From Aquabacterium commune (GTDB taxonomy: Bacteria > Pseudomonadota > Gammaproteobacteria > Burkholderiales > Burkholderiaceae_C): 64,000 nucleotides of DNA. Below are positions 1 through 10,283 of the stretch, piece by piece; positions within the stretch are counted from its first letter, which is position 1, and each line of letters starts with the position of its first letter. The stretch is taken from assembly GCF_004362855.1 (NCBI RefSeq), contig NZ_SNXW01000001.1, positions 122,121 through 186,120 on the forward strand, in the 5' to 3' direction. Under the pieces are notes generated by a model that was not told the DNA's origin, made no database searches, and was given only the letters and a program-made list of their open reading frames with translations. A program made the position numbers and the translations under genes.

Positions 1-1
1 C

Positions 2-2776
2 ACCGTGGACGGCCAGGGCAACTGGACTTACACGCCCAACAAAGATTACAGCGGCGCTGACAGCTTCACCATCACCGTCTCCGACGGCAAAGGCGGCACG
101 GCCACGGCCACCGTGGACATCGGCGTCACCCCGGTGAGTGACGCCCCGGTCGTCACACAGGCCGCAGCCACACTGTCCGAAGAAGGTCTGGCGGGCGCCA
201 ATGCCGACAACAGCGGCTCCACCAGCACCAACGACAGCACCAACGCCCGCGAAGCCAGCGGCCACATCACCGTCAACGACGTTGACAGCACGCAGCTGAC
301 ACTGACCCTCGGCGGCCCCACCGGCCTCACCTCGGGCGGCACCGCCATCACCTGGTCGGGCAACGGCAGCGCCAACAACCCGCTGGTCGGCTCCGCTGGC
401 GGCAAGCCGGTGCTCACCGCCACCATCGACGCCAACGGCGACTACAAGGTCATCCTGCAAGCCCCCATCGACCACGCAGGTGCCGGCGAAGACGCGCGCA
501 GCATCGACCTCACCGTCAAGGCCAGCGACGGCAAATCCGTGGGCACGGGCACGCTGACGCTCAACGTGGAAGACGACGCCCCGCTGTCTGGCGCCCAGAT
601 GGTGGAAGTGAACGCTGTCACCAGCGCACAGAACACCAACCTCATGCTGGTCATCGACACGTCGGGCAGCATGGAAGACCGCCTCAACGACAAGACCGCT
701 GGCGGCATCAAGGCCGCCATCAAGGGCCTGATCGACCAGTACGACGGCTTGGGCGATGTCAAAGTGCAGATCGTCACCTTCAGCGACAAGGGCGCCGGCC
801 AGAAGCTGTGGATGAGCGTGTCCGACGCCAAAGCGCTGATCGACAAGCTCACCGGCGACGGTGGCACCAACTACGACGCGGCCCTGGCAGAAGCGCAAAA
901 AGCCTTCGCCTACAACGGCAAGATCGCCGGTGGCGTCAACGTGTCGTACTTCGTGACCGACGGTCAACCCAGCGATGGCAAGGGCCTGAGCAGCAGCGAT
1001 GAAACCAAGTGGGAGAGCTTCCTCACCACCAACGCCATCGACTCCTACGCCATTGGCACGGGCACGCTGACAGCGCAGTACGTGTCCAACATCGAGCCCA
1101 TTGCCTACAACGGCATCACTGGCAAAGAGCAACCCGCCGTCACCCTGGCCACCAACGCCGAGCTCAGCAAGTACCTGCTGGACACCGTGCCAGTGGTCAA
1201 GACCGGCACCCTCGCCTCCCTGGCCGGTGCCGACGGCCTGCAGAAGATCGAATCCTTCAGCGCCGCAGGCCAGTTGGGCAGCAGCCTGGACAGCAAGACC
1301 CAAGTCCTCACCATCCAGCTCAAGTCGGGTGGCGAGATGAAGGTCAACATGCTGACCGGCGAGTTCACCCTGACCCAACCCAAGGGCGCCGCAACCGAAT
1401 CCTTCAGCTACAGCATGCTGGACAAGGACGGCGACCGCGGCACCGGCACGGTCAGCCTGTCGGTGAGCAACCGCGCACCAGAAGGCACGTCGGGCAGCGT
1501 CACCCTGCAGGAAGATGGCAGCCACGCCTTCAAGGCCACCGACTTCGGCTTCAAGGACCAGGACGCCGGCGACAGCCTGCGCGCCGTGCGCATCGACGGC
1601 CTGCCCGCCCATGGCAGCCTCGCACTGGACGGCGTGGCCGTGGTGCCAGGCCAGCTCATCTCGGCCGGTGATCTCGGCAAGCTGGTGTTCAGCCCAGAAG
1701 CCAACGCCAACGGCAGCAACTACGCGCAAATCAGCTTCAGCCTGCAGGACAGCAACGGCGCCTTCGACACCAGCCCGAACACCCTGCAGATCAACGTGAC
1801 GCCGGTCAACGACGCCCCCGAGGTCTTCGCCAACCAGGCGGGCTTCAACCTGCTGGGCCTGGTGGACGTCAGCGTCAACCCGCTGCTCAACCTGATGAAG
1901 ACGCAGACCTTCGCGGTCAACGACGTGGACAACAACCTCACCAAGGTGGAAGTCCGCGTGACCGCGCTGATCTCGCTGGGCTCGCTCCTGGGCGGCCACG
2001 ACGCGCTCACCGTGTCCACCGACGCGGCCTTGACCCAAGGCCTGCGCATCACGGGCAATGGCACGGACGACCTCGTCATCACCTCGGCGACGAACGGCGG
2101 CACCCTCGACGTGGCGCAGATCAACAAGCTGCTGGGCACCCTGCACTTCGACCCCGCCGACGTGCTCGGCGTCAACGTCGATCTGCTGCCCTTCATCACC
2201 ATCACCGCGACCGATGCCGGCAACCTGAGCGCCAGCCAGACCGTGCACACCAGCCTGCTCTCGGTGGGTGTCGATGTGCAACCCGTGCTGGCCTTGGGCG
2301 AAAGCCTGCTGTCCGGCCATGGCGAGCACACCGGCGCATGCGGCACCGAGGTCTTCCAATGGACCTTGGCCGACCGCCCCGCCAGCGGCAGCGGTGAGCA
2401 CTACGTGGACACCATCCACGGCTTCGACGGCTCGGCACGCACTGCGGGCGGCGACGTGCTCGACCTGCGCGACCTGCTCAGCGGCGAGCACGCCAGCACC
2501 ACCAACGGCCAAGTGGACGTCGGCAACCTGCTCAACCACCTGGACTTCGACACCCAGTCGCAGCCCGGCAGCACCGTCATCCACATCAGCGCCAACGGTC
2601 AGTTCTCGGCAGACACCAGCGGCAACAGCCACTCGGCCGGCTGCGCCGACCAGCAGCAGATCGTGCTGTCCGGCGTGGACATCCGCAGCTCGCTGGGCCT
2701 GGACGCCCAGGCCAACGACCACCAGATCATTGCCGAGCTGATGCAGCGCGGCAAGCTGCTGGTGGACCAAAGCTGA
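2..2776 (+). CDS. C-terminal part of a giant type I-secreted adhesin (LapA-like), 5' end outside window
   Basis: The reading frame is open from the left edge, so only the last 925 or so codons are present. Visible in order are a cadherin/VCBS-like repeat (residues about 1-60), an Ig-like repeat, a von Willebrand A domain starting at [12 protein letters not shown] (MIDAS D-x-S-x-S intact), two or three further Ig-like repeats, and a C-terminal block (DTIHGFDG...DVLDLRDLL) typical of type I secretion targets. No RTX nonapeptides are seen in this part. Such proteins hold cells to surfaces and are released by LapG cleavage near the N-terminus, which lies outside the window. The lapD-lapG pair is convergent with it and a TolC-type exporter follows, which supports the Lap assignment. 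Confidence 0.85.
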   Translation, partial: TVDGQGNWTYTPNKDYSGADSFTITVSDGKGGTATATVDIGVTPVSDAPVVTQAAATLSEEGLAGANADNSGSTSTNDSTNAREASGHITVNDVDSTQLTLTLGGPTGLTSGGTAITWSGNGSANNPLVGSAGGKPVLTATIDANGDYKVILQAPIDHAGAGEDARSIDLTVKASDGKSVGTGTLTLNVEDDAPLSGAQMVEVNAVTSAQNTNLMLVIDTSGSMEDRLNDKTAGGIKAAIKGLIDQYDGLGDVKVQIVTFSDKGAGQKLWMSVSDAKALIDKLTGDGGTNYDAALAEAQKAFAYNGKIAGGVNVSYFVTDGQPSDGKGLSSSDETKWESFLTTNAIDSYAIGTGTLTAQYVSNIEPIAYNGITGKEQPAVTLATNAELSKYLLDTVPVVKTGTLASLAGADGLQKIESFSAAGQLGSSLDSKTQVLTIQLKSGGEMKVNMLTGEFTLTQPKGAATESFSYSMLDKDGDRGTGTVSLSVSNRAPEGTSGSVTLQEDGSHAFKATDFGFKDQDAGDSLRAVRIDGLPAHGSLALDGVAVVPGQLISAGDLGKLVFSPEANANGSNYAQISFSLQDSNGAFDTSPNTLQINVTPVNDAPEVFANQAGFNLLGLVDVSVNPLLNLMKTQTFAVNDVDNNLTKVEVRVTALISLGSLLGGHDALTVSTDAALTQGLRITGNGTDDLVITSATNGGTLDVAQINKLLGTLHFDPADVLGVNVDLLPFITITATDAGNLSASQTVHTSLLSVGVDVQPVLALGESLLSGHGEHTGACGTEVFQWTLADRPASGSGEHYVDTIHGFDGSARTAGGDVLDLRDLLSGEHASTTNGQVDVGNLLNHLDFDTQSQPGSTVIHISANGQFSADTSGNSHSAGCADQQQIVLSGVDIRSSLGLDAQANDHQIIAELMQRGKLLVDQS

Positions 2777-2794
2777 TCAGGCACTGCGCCAAGG

Positions 2795-2823
2795 AAAACA
2801 CCGCCCTCGGGCGGTGTTTTTTT
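2795..2823. terminator. Intrinsic terminator after the adhesin gene
   Basis: A perfect 12-bp stem (AAAACACCGCCC, 2795-2806, with its complement at 2809-2820) has a two-base loop and runs into a T tract. The A tract on the left arm lets it also end transcription of lapD from the other strand. Confidence 0.85.
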
Positions 2824-2870
2824 GTCTGTCGGCGCAGGGTCAGCGCACAGTCAGGCGCTGTCCACGCCCA

Positions 2871-4787
2871 TCAAGCCACTCGCACCGCCGGCCCGGTCAC
2901 GCCATCGATGCCGCACTGGCGCAGCGCCAGGATGTCGGCCGGCTCGTTCACGCCCTCGCCATAGACCTGCAGGCCCAGGCCGTGCAGCATGTTCACCGTG
3001 CCCGACACGAAGGCCGCACGGGCCGCGTCGTTGGCCACGCCTTGCACCACGGACGCGTCGAGCTTGACATAGTCCAGCCCGGCTTCGAACAAGGACTCGA
3101 TGCGCGTCAGCCGGTCACCAGCGTGCTCCAGGCCCACGCGCGCGCCCAACGGCCGCAACTGCTTGCACAGCTCGCGCACCAGTTCGAAGCGCTCCACCGC
3201 AGCGGCCTCGGCCACCTCCAGCCACAACAGGCGCGCGGCCTCGGGCTTGGCGGCCAGCAGCGCCCGCAGGCGCGGCACGAAGCCACTGTCCAGCAAGGAG
3301 TTGGGCGCGATGTTCACCCCGCGCGGCTGCTGGTCCTGCGCGATCTGCGCCAGCGCCAGCGACACGGCCGCCTCGTCAATCTGAGAAATCAGCCCCGTGC
3401 GCAAGGCCATGGGCAACCACATGGCCGCCGTCTCGAACGGCCCATCGGCCTCCAGTTGCAGGCGCATCGGGCACTCGTGGTGCAAAAGCTTGAGCTGGCG
3501 GTCCACAACGGGGTAGCGCATCAACTGGGCACGCCCCGTCTGCAGGGCATTGCCCAGGCGACGGCGCCATTCGTCTTCGCCCAGCACCACGGCCTGGGCG
3601 TCGGCCAGGGCCGACAACTCGACGCTGAACGCGCCTCGGCTTTCGGCGCGCGCCAGGGCCGAATCGGCCGCCGCCAGCACGGACTGCATCGTCACACCGC
3701 GCTTCCAGCGCACCCCGCCCACCACCACCGCCGCGGGCACGGCCTGCTCGGTGAAAGCGCGCTTGAGCGCATCGGCATAGTGCTCGGCCTGGGGCAAGGG
3801 CACATGGCTGCTCATCAGGCACACGGCGAAGTCACCGCCATTGAGGCGTCCCATGGCGGCCCCCGGCACACCGGCAGACTCTTCGGTGAGCACGCGCGCC
3901 AGGCGCTGCAGCAGCACGTCGGTCTGGCGATGCCCGAGCAGACGGTTGATGCCGGCCAGGTCGCTGATGCGGATCAGGTAGATGACCCCATCGCCCGAGC
4001 CCTCTTCGCTGCTGAGCGCCGCACCGAGCTGGGCCATGAAATGCCGCCGGTGCGACAAGCCCGTGAGCGGGTCGCAATGGGCCTGCTGGCGCAACAGCTC
4101 CACCTGCCCGGCCTGCTCCTCGAACACCGACTTCATGCGCAGCACCACGGCGTTCATGGCCTGGCTCAGCTGCGCCAGCTCGGGCACGCGCGGCTCGACC
4201 ACGGTCACGAAGCGCCGCTCCATCAAGGCACGCGCCTGGCTGACCGTGGCGTTCAGGGGCTTGCGGATGCCGTTGACGCCAAAGGTCGCCACCACACAGG
4301 CCAGGGCGCCGAGCAGGGTCAGCAAGCCCGCCGTCTTCATCGAACCCTGCCACAGCTGCGCATGCGCAAAGGCCGAGTGGCTGACCACCTCGACCGAGCC
4401 CACGGCGCGCCAGCCATCGGACACCTGCGCCACGCCCGGCACCGATTCCACCGGCACCAGCTCCACGAACCAGGCGGGCGCCTGCTCCCGGGTGACACTG
4501 GGATCGGCCGCGCGGTTGGCCAGCACACGGCCCGCCGCGTCTTTGAGGGTGATGCGCTGGTAGGAGCCCGTGTCGAACATCGCCGACAGGGCCAGGTCCA
4601 TGCCCATGGTGTCGCCGCGCTGCTGCGTCAGGTTCAAGGCCAGGGACTGTGCGTTGTCCGCGTTCTTCAGGCGCAACTGGGTTTCCAGGTAGCCGCGAGA
4701 CGACAGCATCCAGACGGCAAAACTGCCGAGGAAAGCCATCAGCAGCGTCACCAGCAGCAGCAGCCAAATCTGACGGATCAAGGACAT
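2871..4787 (-). CDS. lapD: LapD-like inside-out c-di-GMP receptor (degenerate GGDEF-EAL)
   Basis: The 638-residue protein has a first membrane segment (residues 7-28), a periplasmic LapD/MoxY-type domain (about 30-150), a second membrane segment (154-171), a HAMP-like linker, then GGDEF-like and EAL-like domains. Both catalytic signatures are broken: NGGDF (316-320) replaces GGDEF and HHECPMRL replaces the EAL motif near residue 438, and the DDFGTG block is lost. This matches a c-di-GMP receptor, not an enzyme. LapD proteins bind c-di-GMP inside the cell and sequester LapG in the periplasm. The start at MSLIRQ was chosen because the upstream extension is Arg-rich and unlike the family. It lies 46 bp downstream of lapG on the same strand. 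Confidence 0.9.
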   Translation of the reverse strand: MSLIRQIWLLLLVTLLMAFLGSFAVWMLSSRGYLETQLRLKNADNAQSLALNLTQQRGDTMGMDLALSAMFDTGSYQRITLKDAAGRVLANRAADPSVTREQAPAWFVELVPVESVPGVAQVSDGWRAVGSVEVVSHSAFAHAQLWQGSMKTAGLLTLLGALACVVATFGVNGIRKPLNATVSQARALMERRFVTVVEPRVPELAQLSQAMNAVVLRMKSVFEEQAGQVELLRQQAHCDPLTGLSHRRHFMAQLGAALSSEEGSGDGVIYLIRISDLAGINRLLGHRQTDVLLQRLARVLTEESAGVPGAAMGRLNGGDFAVCLMSSHVPLPQAEHYADALKRAFTEQAVPAAVVVGGVRWKRGVTMQSVLAAADSALARAESRGAFSVELSALADAQAVVLGEDEWRRRLGNALQTGRAQLMRYPVVDRQLKLLHHECPMRLQLEADGPFETAAMWLPMALRTGLISQIDEAAVSLALAQIAQDQQPRGVNIAPNSLLDSGFVPRLRALLAAKPEAARLLWLEVAEAAAVERFELVRELCKQLRPLGARVGLEHAGDRLTRIESLFEAGLDYVKLDASVVQGVANDAARAAFVSGTVNMLHGLGLQVYGEGVNEPADILALRQCGIDGVTGPAVRVA

Positions 4788-4833
4788 GGAAGGTTCTCTG
4801 AGTTCTTGGTTGTGTCTGTGTGCATGGCGCGCG

Positions 4834-5568
4834 TCACCACCACCCCTCGGCCTTGGCCTTGGCCAGCACCTCCCGCCAGCGTGACAGCCGCGCCGAAGGA
4901 TCGCCGGCACTCGCACCCGCCACACCTTGCCACAAGCCTTCGGCATTGAAGCTGAAAACAGGGATCAGGTCGGGGCGGCGCGACGCCGGTCGGATGTCGG
5001 TCAGCAAATTGTCCAGGATGAGGGGCTCGGCATCGGGCTCCGGGTAATAGGCCAGCACCATGTGGGCCTGGATGATGGCGCCAATCTGGGCCCGCACATA
5101 CACCAGACGCATCTTCACACTGGGCACGCCCGCTGCCAGCAAGGAGAAATACTTGCCAATGGCGAAATCCTCGCAATCCCCTTGCCCCTTGCCCAGGGTT
5201 TCCAGGGGGGATGCCCAGTAATCCACCGCGCCCCAGACCTCCCGGTCGTCGCGGTACAGGATTTGCCGGTTGAAAAAGACATTGACCGATTTCAGCCGCG
5301 ACTCCTCGTCCTGCGCCGCCGCCTCGCCAATCACCTGGACCAGCGACTGCGCCCGTTGCACGGTCGCCGGGTTGACCTTCTGGGCCTGCGCCAGCAATTT
5401 CGGGGAATCCCAGGCCAGGCCCCAGCCACTGAGCAGCAGCAAGGCCAGGCTCAGCGCGCCGATCCACCATTTCGGCCACAGATGCGCCCACCCCTCCCTC
5501 ACGCGACGGATCGTCGTGCAGGCGCCAAACTGCCAGCAGCGGTGTCGGAGCAGGAGATTTTGGGACAC
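4834..5568 (-). CDS. lapG: LapG-like periplasmic cysteine protease
   Basis: This is a bacterial transglutaminase-like cysteine protease of 244 residues. A hydrophobic segment at 34-53 serves as signal or anchor. The triad is visible as Cys132 (GDCEDFAIGKY), His169 (QAHMVLAY) and Asp186 (ILDNL). The DCED acidic patch is where LapG enzymes bind calcium. LapG cleaves the N-terminal retention module of LapA-type adhesins unless LapD holds it, so with lapD downstream it forms the release switch for the adhesin. The start is a GTG; a second GTG 22 codons later (5502) gives a more typical signal peptide and may be the true start. Confidence 0.9.
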   Translation of the reverse strand: MSQNLLLRHRCWQFGACTTIRRVREGWAHLWPKWWIGALSLALLLLSGWGLAWDSPKLLAQAQKVNPATVQRAQSLVQVIGEAAAQDEESRLKSVNVFFNRQILYRDDREVWGAVDYWASPLETLGKGQGDCEDFAIGKYFSLLAAGVPSVKMRLVYVRAQIGAIIQAHMVLAYYPEPDAEPLILDNLLTDIRPASRRPDLIPVFSFNAEGLWQGVAGASAGDPSARLSRWREVLAKAKAEGWW

Positions 5569-5826
5569 GGTTTGACATCGGCGTCACCGCCGCAAACTTG
5601 ACGTGAAACTGCGCAACGCACCTGTCGAACGGACCACGCCCCCCCCGGTTTGACCGCCGCCTGTCTCGTTCTTGCACCGCACCGTCCATTTGAGCGGGGC
5701 GGTCCAAATGCGCATTGCGGGATTGATGCGAAAATGTTTGTGAAGAAGTCCGCATTCAATTGTGGACAGAAACGACCGAAAAGGCAGTTTCTTGCCCCAT
5801 TTCGACACCCAACAACGAGGTTCCCA

Positions 5827-7698
5827 GTGACACACCAGCCCCTGACATCCGCCCTGAGTTCCGGACTGACCGCCCTGGCCCTGGCAACGCTGTCCTGCGT
5901 GGCCCACGCCCAATCAGCCAACGCAGGCAGCAGCGTCAGTGGCATGGCAGCGGCCGTGCAGAAAGCCATCGACACCAACCCCGAAGTCACGGCACGCCTG
6001 AACGCACTGCGTGCGGCGAACAACGAGGTGGACGTCGCCCGCGGCGCCTACTACCCGACGCTGGACCTCTCGGCCGACGTGGGCCGCGACAAAGACAAGA
6101 TCTCCACCCGCAACCCCGACTCGCTGAGCTTCACCCGCAGCGGCGTGGCCCTGACGGCCAACCAGGTGCTGTGGGACGGCCGCCTCACCGCCAAGGAAGT
6201 CGAGCGCCTGGGCCATGCCCGCACCGTGCGCTACTTCGAGTTCCTTGCCGCCACCGAAGACACCGCCCTGGAAGCCGCCCGCGCCTACCTGGACGTGCTG
6301 CGCTTTCGCAAGCTGGTGCAACTGGCCGAAGACAACTACACCCAGCACAAGTACGTGTTCGACCAACTCCAGTCCAAGTTCAAGGCCGGTGTCGGCCGCG
6401 GCGTGGACTCCGAGCAGGCCAACGCCCGCCTGGCCCTGGCCGAATCCAACATGACCACCGAAGTGGCCAACCTGCACGACGTCAGCGCGCGCTTCCTGCG
6501 CCTGGTCGGCGACGTGCCCGCCGCCAAGCTGCCCGCCGCGCCCAACCTGGAAAACAGCATCAAGGCCGACAACGCCGAGCTGATCGCCCAGGCGCTGGCC
6601 AAGAACGCCAGCATCAGTGCCGCCATCGAGAACCTGCGCGCCGTGCAAGCCGAAGCCAGCACCAAGGAAAGCCCCTTCCAGCCGCGCGTCGAAGCCCGCC
6701 TGCGCACCGGTGCCGGCAAGAACTTCGATGGCCTGCGCGACCGCAAGAGCGCCACGTCCGCTGAAATCCTGCTGAACTGGAACCTCTACAAAGGTGGCTC
6801 CGACACCGCACGCGTCAAGCAATTCGCCGACCTGATCAACCAGGCCGCCGACCAGCGTGACAAAGCCTGCCGCGACGTGCGCCAGACTGCCGCCATCGCC
6901 CAGAACGACATCAACCGCTCCAGGCAGCAACTCTCCGCCCTGGACCGCAACGTGCTGGCCATCGAGAAGGCCCGCGACGCTTACCGCCAGCAGTTCGACA
7001 TCGGCCAGCGCAGCCTGCTGGACCTGCTGAACGCCGAAAACGAGCTCTACACCGCCAAGCGCGCCTACGCCAATGCCGACGCCGACCTGCAACTGGCCCA
7101 TGTGCGCACCCAGGCTGCCCGCAACACGCTGGTGGCCAACCTGGGCCTGTCGCGCACCAACGACGACCAGGCCGGTCTGGTGAAAGACTGGCAAGCCGCC
7201 AGCGACGCCGCCCAACGCTGCCCAGCCACCTCGGTGGACGTGCCGGTCACACCCCGTGAAGAGCTGGACGCCCGCGCCCGCAAGCAAGCTGGCGTGAGCC
7301 CGGTGGCCACCCCCGTGGCAGCGCCCGTCGCTGCTGCTGCAGCCCCCATCGTCGCCGATGCAGCCGCCGTGCAGACCGTCTCCCAGCGCCTGGACGACTG
7401 GGCCGCCTCCTGGCGCGCCAAGGACGTGGAGCGCTACCTGAGTTTCTACAGCAAGGCTTTCGCACCCGCGCGCAGCACGCACGCCAAGTGGGCGCAAGAA
7501 CGCCGCCGCCTGGTGGGCAAAGAAGGCGCCATCGACCTGAAGCTCGACGGCGTCAAGGCCTCACCCCAGGGCGATGCCGTCCAGACCGCGTTCACCCAGA
7601 TTTACACCTCGGCCAACTTCAAGGACCAGACCGCCAAGCTGTTGACCTGGCGGCAGGAAGCCAAGCAATGGGTGATCGTCAAGGAAAGCAACCGTTGA
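5827..7698 (+). CDS. TolC-family outer-membrane exporter with C-terminal NTF2-like domain
   Basis: A GTG start follows an AACGAGG Shine-Dalgarno and gives a signal peptide ending CVAHAQ. Residues about 40-480 form two TolC/OEP repeats of long helices and carry the usual motifs ([23 protein letters not shown]). An Ala/Pro/Val linker (about 485-510) leads to a final 110 residues resembling NTF2-like (Cds6-type) domains: paired Trp residues in [19 protein letters not shown], and a WVIVKES end. At 623 residues it is well over the usual 420-480 of TolC or LapE. It is divergent from lapG and next to the adhesin, so it is the likely outer-membrane channel of the adhesin secretion system; the ABC and adaptor genes are not in the window. 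Confidence 0.85.
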   Translation: MTHQPLTSALSSGLTALALATLSCVAHAQSANAGSSVSGMAAAVQKAIDTNPEVTARLNALRAANNEVDVARGAYYPTLDLSADVGRDKDKISTRNPDSLSFTRSGVALTANQVLWDGRLTAKEVERLGHARTVRYFEFLAATEDTALEAARAYLDVLRFRKLVQLAEDNYTQHKYVFDQLQSKFKAGVGRGVDSEQANARLALAESNMTTEVANLHDVSARFLRLVGDVPAAKLPAAPNLENSIKADNAELIAQALAKNASISAAIENLRAVQAEASTKESPFQPRVEARLRTGAGKNFDGLRDRKSATSAEILLNWNLYKGGSDTARVKQFADLINQAADQRDKACRDVRQTAAIAQNDINRSRQQLSALDRNVLAIEKARDAYRQQFDIGQRSLLDLLNAENELYTAKRAYANADADLQLAHVRTQAARNTLVANLGLSRTNDDQAGLVKDWQAASDAAQRCPATSVDVPVTPREELDARARKQAGVSPVATPVAAPVAAAAAPIVADAAAVQTVSQRLDDWAASWRAKDVERYLSFYSKAFAPARSTHAKWAQERRRLVGKEGAIDLKLDGVKASPQGDAVQTAFTQIYTSANFKDQTAKLLTWRQEAKQWVIVKESNR

Positions 7699-8051
7699 GC
7701 GGCGATCAGACTGTGCCAGCCTGCCCGAAATGTGCGTCTGTGTATGCCTATGCAGACGGCACCCAGTTCGTGTGCCCGGAGTGCGCGCACGAGTGGCCTC
7801 AGCAGCCTGAAACGCCCGGAGCAGCAGTCGATGCCGCGCGCGTCTGGAAAGACGCCAATGGCCAGATTTTGCAAGACGGTGACAGCGTGACCGTCGTCAA
7901 GGACCTGAAGATCAAGGGCTCGTCCTCGGTCGTCAAGGTGGGCACCAAGGTCAAGAACATCCGCCTGATCGACGGTGACCACGACATCGACTGCAAGATC
8001 GATGGCATCGGGCCGATGAAACTGAAGTCCGAGTTCGTTCGCAAGGCTTGA
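7695..8051 (+). CDS. PhnA-family zinc-ribbon protein
   Basis: The 118-residue product has a zinc ribbon near the N-terminus (CPKC...CPEC) followed by the PhnA C-terminal SH3-like domain ([16 protein letters not shown], then [19 protein letters not shown]). PhnA-domain proteins are widespread; the original link to phosphonate use is weak and the molecular role is unknown. I chose the TTG at 7695 because AAGGAAAG lies eight bases upstream and the start overlaps the stop of the exporter gene. The GTG at 7713 is an alternative with poorer spacing. A strong hairpin terminator follows. Confidence 0.8.
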   Translation: MSGDQTVPACPKCASVYAYADGTQFVCPECAHEWPQQPETPGAAVDAARVWKDANGQILQDGDSVTVVKDLKIKGSSSVVKVGTKVKNIRLIDGDHDIDCKIDGIGPMKLKSEFVRKA

Positions 8052-8074
8052 ACCGGGGGAACCTGCGGGCCAAG

Positions 8075-8207
<133 letters not shown>

Positions 8208-8245
8208 GAAGCCCTGCATTCTAGCAAGGATTTGAGCCTGCTCTC

Positions 8246-9415
8246 TCAGTTGAGGGCGACTTTCTTGCCGTCTTTGTAGGTGTAAAGCGTCATGGCCGGG
8301 TTCTTGAGTTCGCCGTTGGGCTCGAACATCACCTTGGCCGTCACGCCCTGGTAAGCAGCCTCCACCAGCTTGGGGCCATACACCTTGGGATCGGTGGAAT
8401 TGGCGCGCTTCATGGCATCGACCAGCACCATGGTCGCGTCGTAGGTGTAAGGCGAGTACACCTGGAACTGCTTGGGGAAACGCGCCTCGTACTTGGCGCG
8501 CCAGGCCTGGCCTGCAGGCAGTTTGTCGAGCGACGCACCGCCCACGGCGCACACCACATTGCCCAGGGTCTTGGCGCCGCTGGAGAGCTCCATCAGCTTG
8601 TCCGTGCAGATGCCGTCGCCACCGAACACATAGGCCTTGGTCAGGCCCAGGTTCTGCATCTGGCGCAGCATCGGGCCGGCTTGCGGGTCCATGCCACCGA
8701 AGAAGATGCCATCGGGCTTCTTGTTCTTGATGGCCGTGAGGATGGCCATGAAATCCACCGCCTTGTCGTTGGTGTATTGCTGGCTCACCACCTCCAGGCC
8801 CAGCTCCTTCGCCGTCTTGGCGAACACATCGGCCACGCCTTTGCCGTAAGCCGTGCGGTCATCGATGATGGCGACCTTCTTGAGCTTGAGCGTGTGCGCT
8901 GCGTGCTTGGCCAGGCCGGCGCCCAGGGCGTTGTCATTGGCCAGCAGGCGGAAGACCTGCTTGTAGCCCAGGGTCGTGAGCTCCGGGTTGGTGGCCGAGG
9001 GCGAGATCATGGGCAGGCCGCATTGGTTGTACACCTTGGCCGCCGGGATGGTGGTACCCGAGTTCAGGTGGCCGACCACGCCATTGACCTTGGCATCGCA
9101 CAACTTCTGCGCCGCTGCCGTGCCCTGTTTGGGGTCGGCGGCGTCGTCTTCTGCCACCAGCTCGAACTTGACCTTCTTTCCACCGATGCTCAAGCCCTGG
9201 GCGTTGAGCTCTTCCACGGCCATGCGGGCGCCGTTCTCGTTGTCGCGGCCGTAATGGGCCTGCGGGCCAGACACCGGGCCGACGTGGCCAATGCGCACAA
9301 CGGTCGGCACAACGGTAGGCACAGCGGTCTGGGCCTGCGCCTGCAGCGACGACAGGCCGAGGGCCAGCAGGGCGGACAGTGGCAGGAGCTTGCTGAGGGT
9401 GGGGTTCTGGGTCAT
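8246..9415 (-). CDS. Branched-chain amino-acid ABC transporter substrate-binding protein
   Basis: The 389-residue protein has a signal peptide ending near LQAQAQ and a type I periplasmic-binding fold (RIGHVGPVSGPQAHYGRDNENGA, then GHLNSGTTIPAAKVYN and SPSATNPELTT) typical of LivJ/LivK. It captures branched-chain or related amino acids in the periplasm for a LivHMGF-type permease. No permease or ATPase genes are adjacent, so it is an orphan here. A GAGGTGAAG Shine-Dalgarno precedes the ATG. The exact ligand cannot be told from sequence. Confidence 0.9.
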   Translation of the reverse strand: MTQNPTLSKLLPLSALLALGLSSLQAQAQTAVPTVVPTVVRIGHVGPVSGPQAHYGRDNENGARMAVEELNAQGLSIGGKKVKFELVAEDDAADPKQGTAAAQKLCDAKVNGVVGHLNSGTTIPAAKVYNQCGLPMISPSATNPELTTLGYKQVFRLLANDNALGAGLAKHAAHTLKLKKVAIIDDRTAYGKGVADVFAKTAKELGLEVVSQQYTNDKAVDFMAILTAIKNKKPDGIFFGGMDPQAGPMLRQMQNLGLTKAYVFGGDGICTDKLMELSSGAKTLGNVVCAVGGASLDKLPAGQAWRAKYEARFPKQFQVYSPYTYDATMVLVDAMKRANSTDPKVYGPKLVEAAYQGVTAKVMFEPNGELKNPAMTLYTYKDGKKVALN

Positions 9416-9482
9416 CTTCACCTCGTTGAAAGTCAAGGGGCAAGGGGTCAAGGAGCGGGCCGGCACAGCCCTTCGTGGCGGC

Positions 9483-9824
9483 TCAGCGCGGGCGCAGTTT
9501 GGCGACTTCCTGGGCCACCGACCGCGCCACCACGTCACGCATGGTGCGTGCCAGCTCGTCTTTCAGCTCACGGACGATGGCCTCGCTGTGCCGGGCCAGC
9601 ACGGGTGCCATGGCTTCGCGCAGGCGGAACTCCAGCATGCTGTCGATCTGGCGTTGCACGTCGTTGAGCACGCGCTGTGCAAGCTGCCCTTCCAGCACGG
9701 GCAGGCTGTCCAGCGGGATGGGCTGAGGTGCGGCGGGCGTGGGCGAGGGAGCGAGTTCAGCCACCTCGATGACCTCGGTCAGCGTGGGCACATGCGCTGG
9801 GTGCGGGCGGGAGAAAGTGTTCAT
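9483..9824 (-). CDS. Conserved hypothetical protein downstream of holC
   Basis: The 113-residue product has a Pro/Ala-rich first half and a helical, charged second half (about 45-110, with ARHSEAIVRELKDELARTM) that looks like a coiled coil. I recognise no named domain. Its ATG overlaps the holC stop in an ATGA junction, so it is translationally coupled to the polymerase subunit gene. A role with HolC is possible but unproven. Confidence 0.65.
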   Translation of the reverse strand: MNTFSRPHPAHVPTLTEVIEVAELAPSPTPAAPQPIPLDSLPVLEGQLAQRVLNDVQRQIDSMLEFRLREAMAPVLARHSEAIVRELKDELARTMRDVVARSVAQEVAKLRPR

Positions 9825-10267
9825 GGTGTGGCGCCTTCATTGACATCGTGCGGGCGCACGTCCCAGCCGCGCGCGGCATAGGCTTTCCAGCGGGCGCGGC
9901 CCTCCTGGCGGTCGTCGGGCTGGCTGGAAACGAGGTCAAACAGGCGGTCGAAGCGCTCTGCGCCGGGGGGCACCTCGCGGCCCAGGTTGACCAGGACGCT
10001 GCGTGGTCCCGGCGCCGAAGCCGGATCGTCGGACAACCAGACCGGCGTGGCGTGCAGGCGCTCGGGCAAGCTGGCACCGCCGGTGCTCAGCACGTGGGGC
10101 AGGAACTCCTGGTCGTCGAACACCCACAGCAGGCGGTCCAGCGCCTGCAGCGCCGCGACGTCGCCCGTCACCACCAACTGCACGCCCGCGCGGCTGGCCT
10201 TGCGCAACAGGCGGCAGGCATAGGCCTGCTTGTCGCCGATGCCGTGGTGGAACTCGACCTGGGGCAT
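9821..10267 (-). CDS. holC: DNA polymerase III chi subunit
   Basis: The 148-residue protein matches HolC in length and pattern: FHHGIGDKQAYACRLLRKA at the N-terminus, LLWVFDDQEFLPH, and a C-terminal FDLVSSQPDDRQEGRARWKAY. Chi links the clamp loader (through psi) to single-strand DNA-binding protein. It lies just downstream of pepA on the same strand, an arrangement conserved in many proteobacteria, and overlaps the next gene by four bases. Confidence 0.93.
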   Translation of the reverse strand: MPQVEFHHGIGDKQAYACRLLRKASRAGVQLVVTGDVAALQALDRLLWVFDDQEFLPHVLSTGGASLPERLHATPVWLSDDPASAPGPRSVLVNLGREVPPGAERFDRLFDLVSSQPDDRQEGRARWKAYAARGWDVRPHDVNEGATP

Positions 10268-10283
10268 GGTGGCTGACCGATGC

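Noticed and set aside
2814..4949. Long + strand ORF opposite lapD
   Set aside because: Gln/His/Arg-rich shadow of the lapD codons, with no domain and no ribosome-binding site.
5914..7497. Long - strand ORF opposite the TolC-family gene
   Set aside because: Gly/Val-rich antisense shadow of a high-GC gene; the + strand frame has clear TolC motifs.
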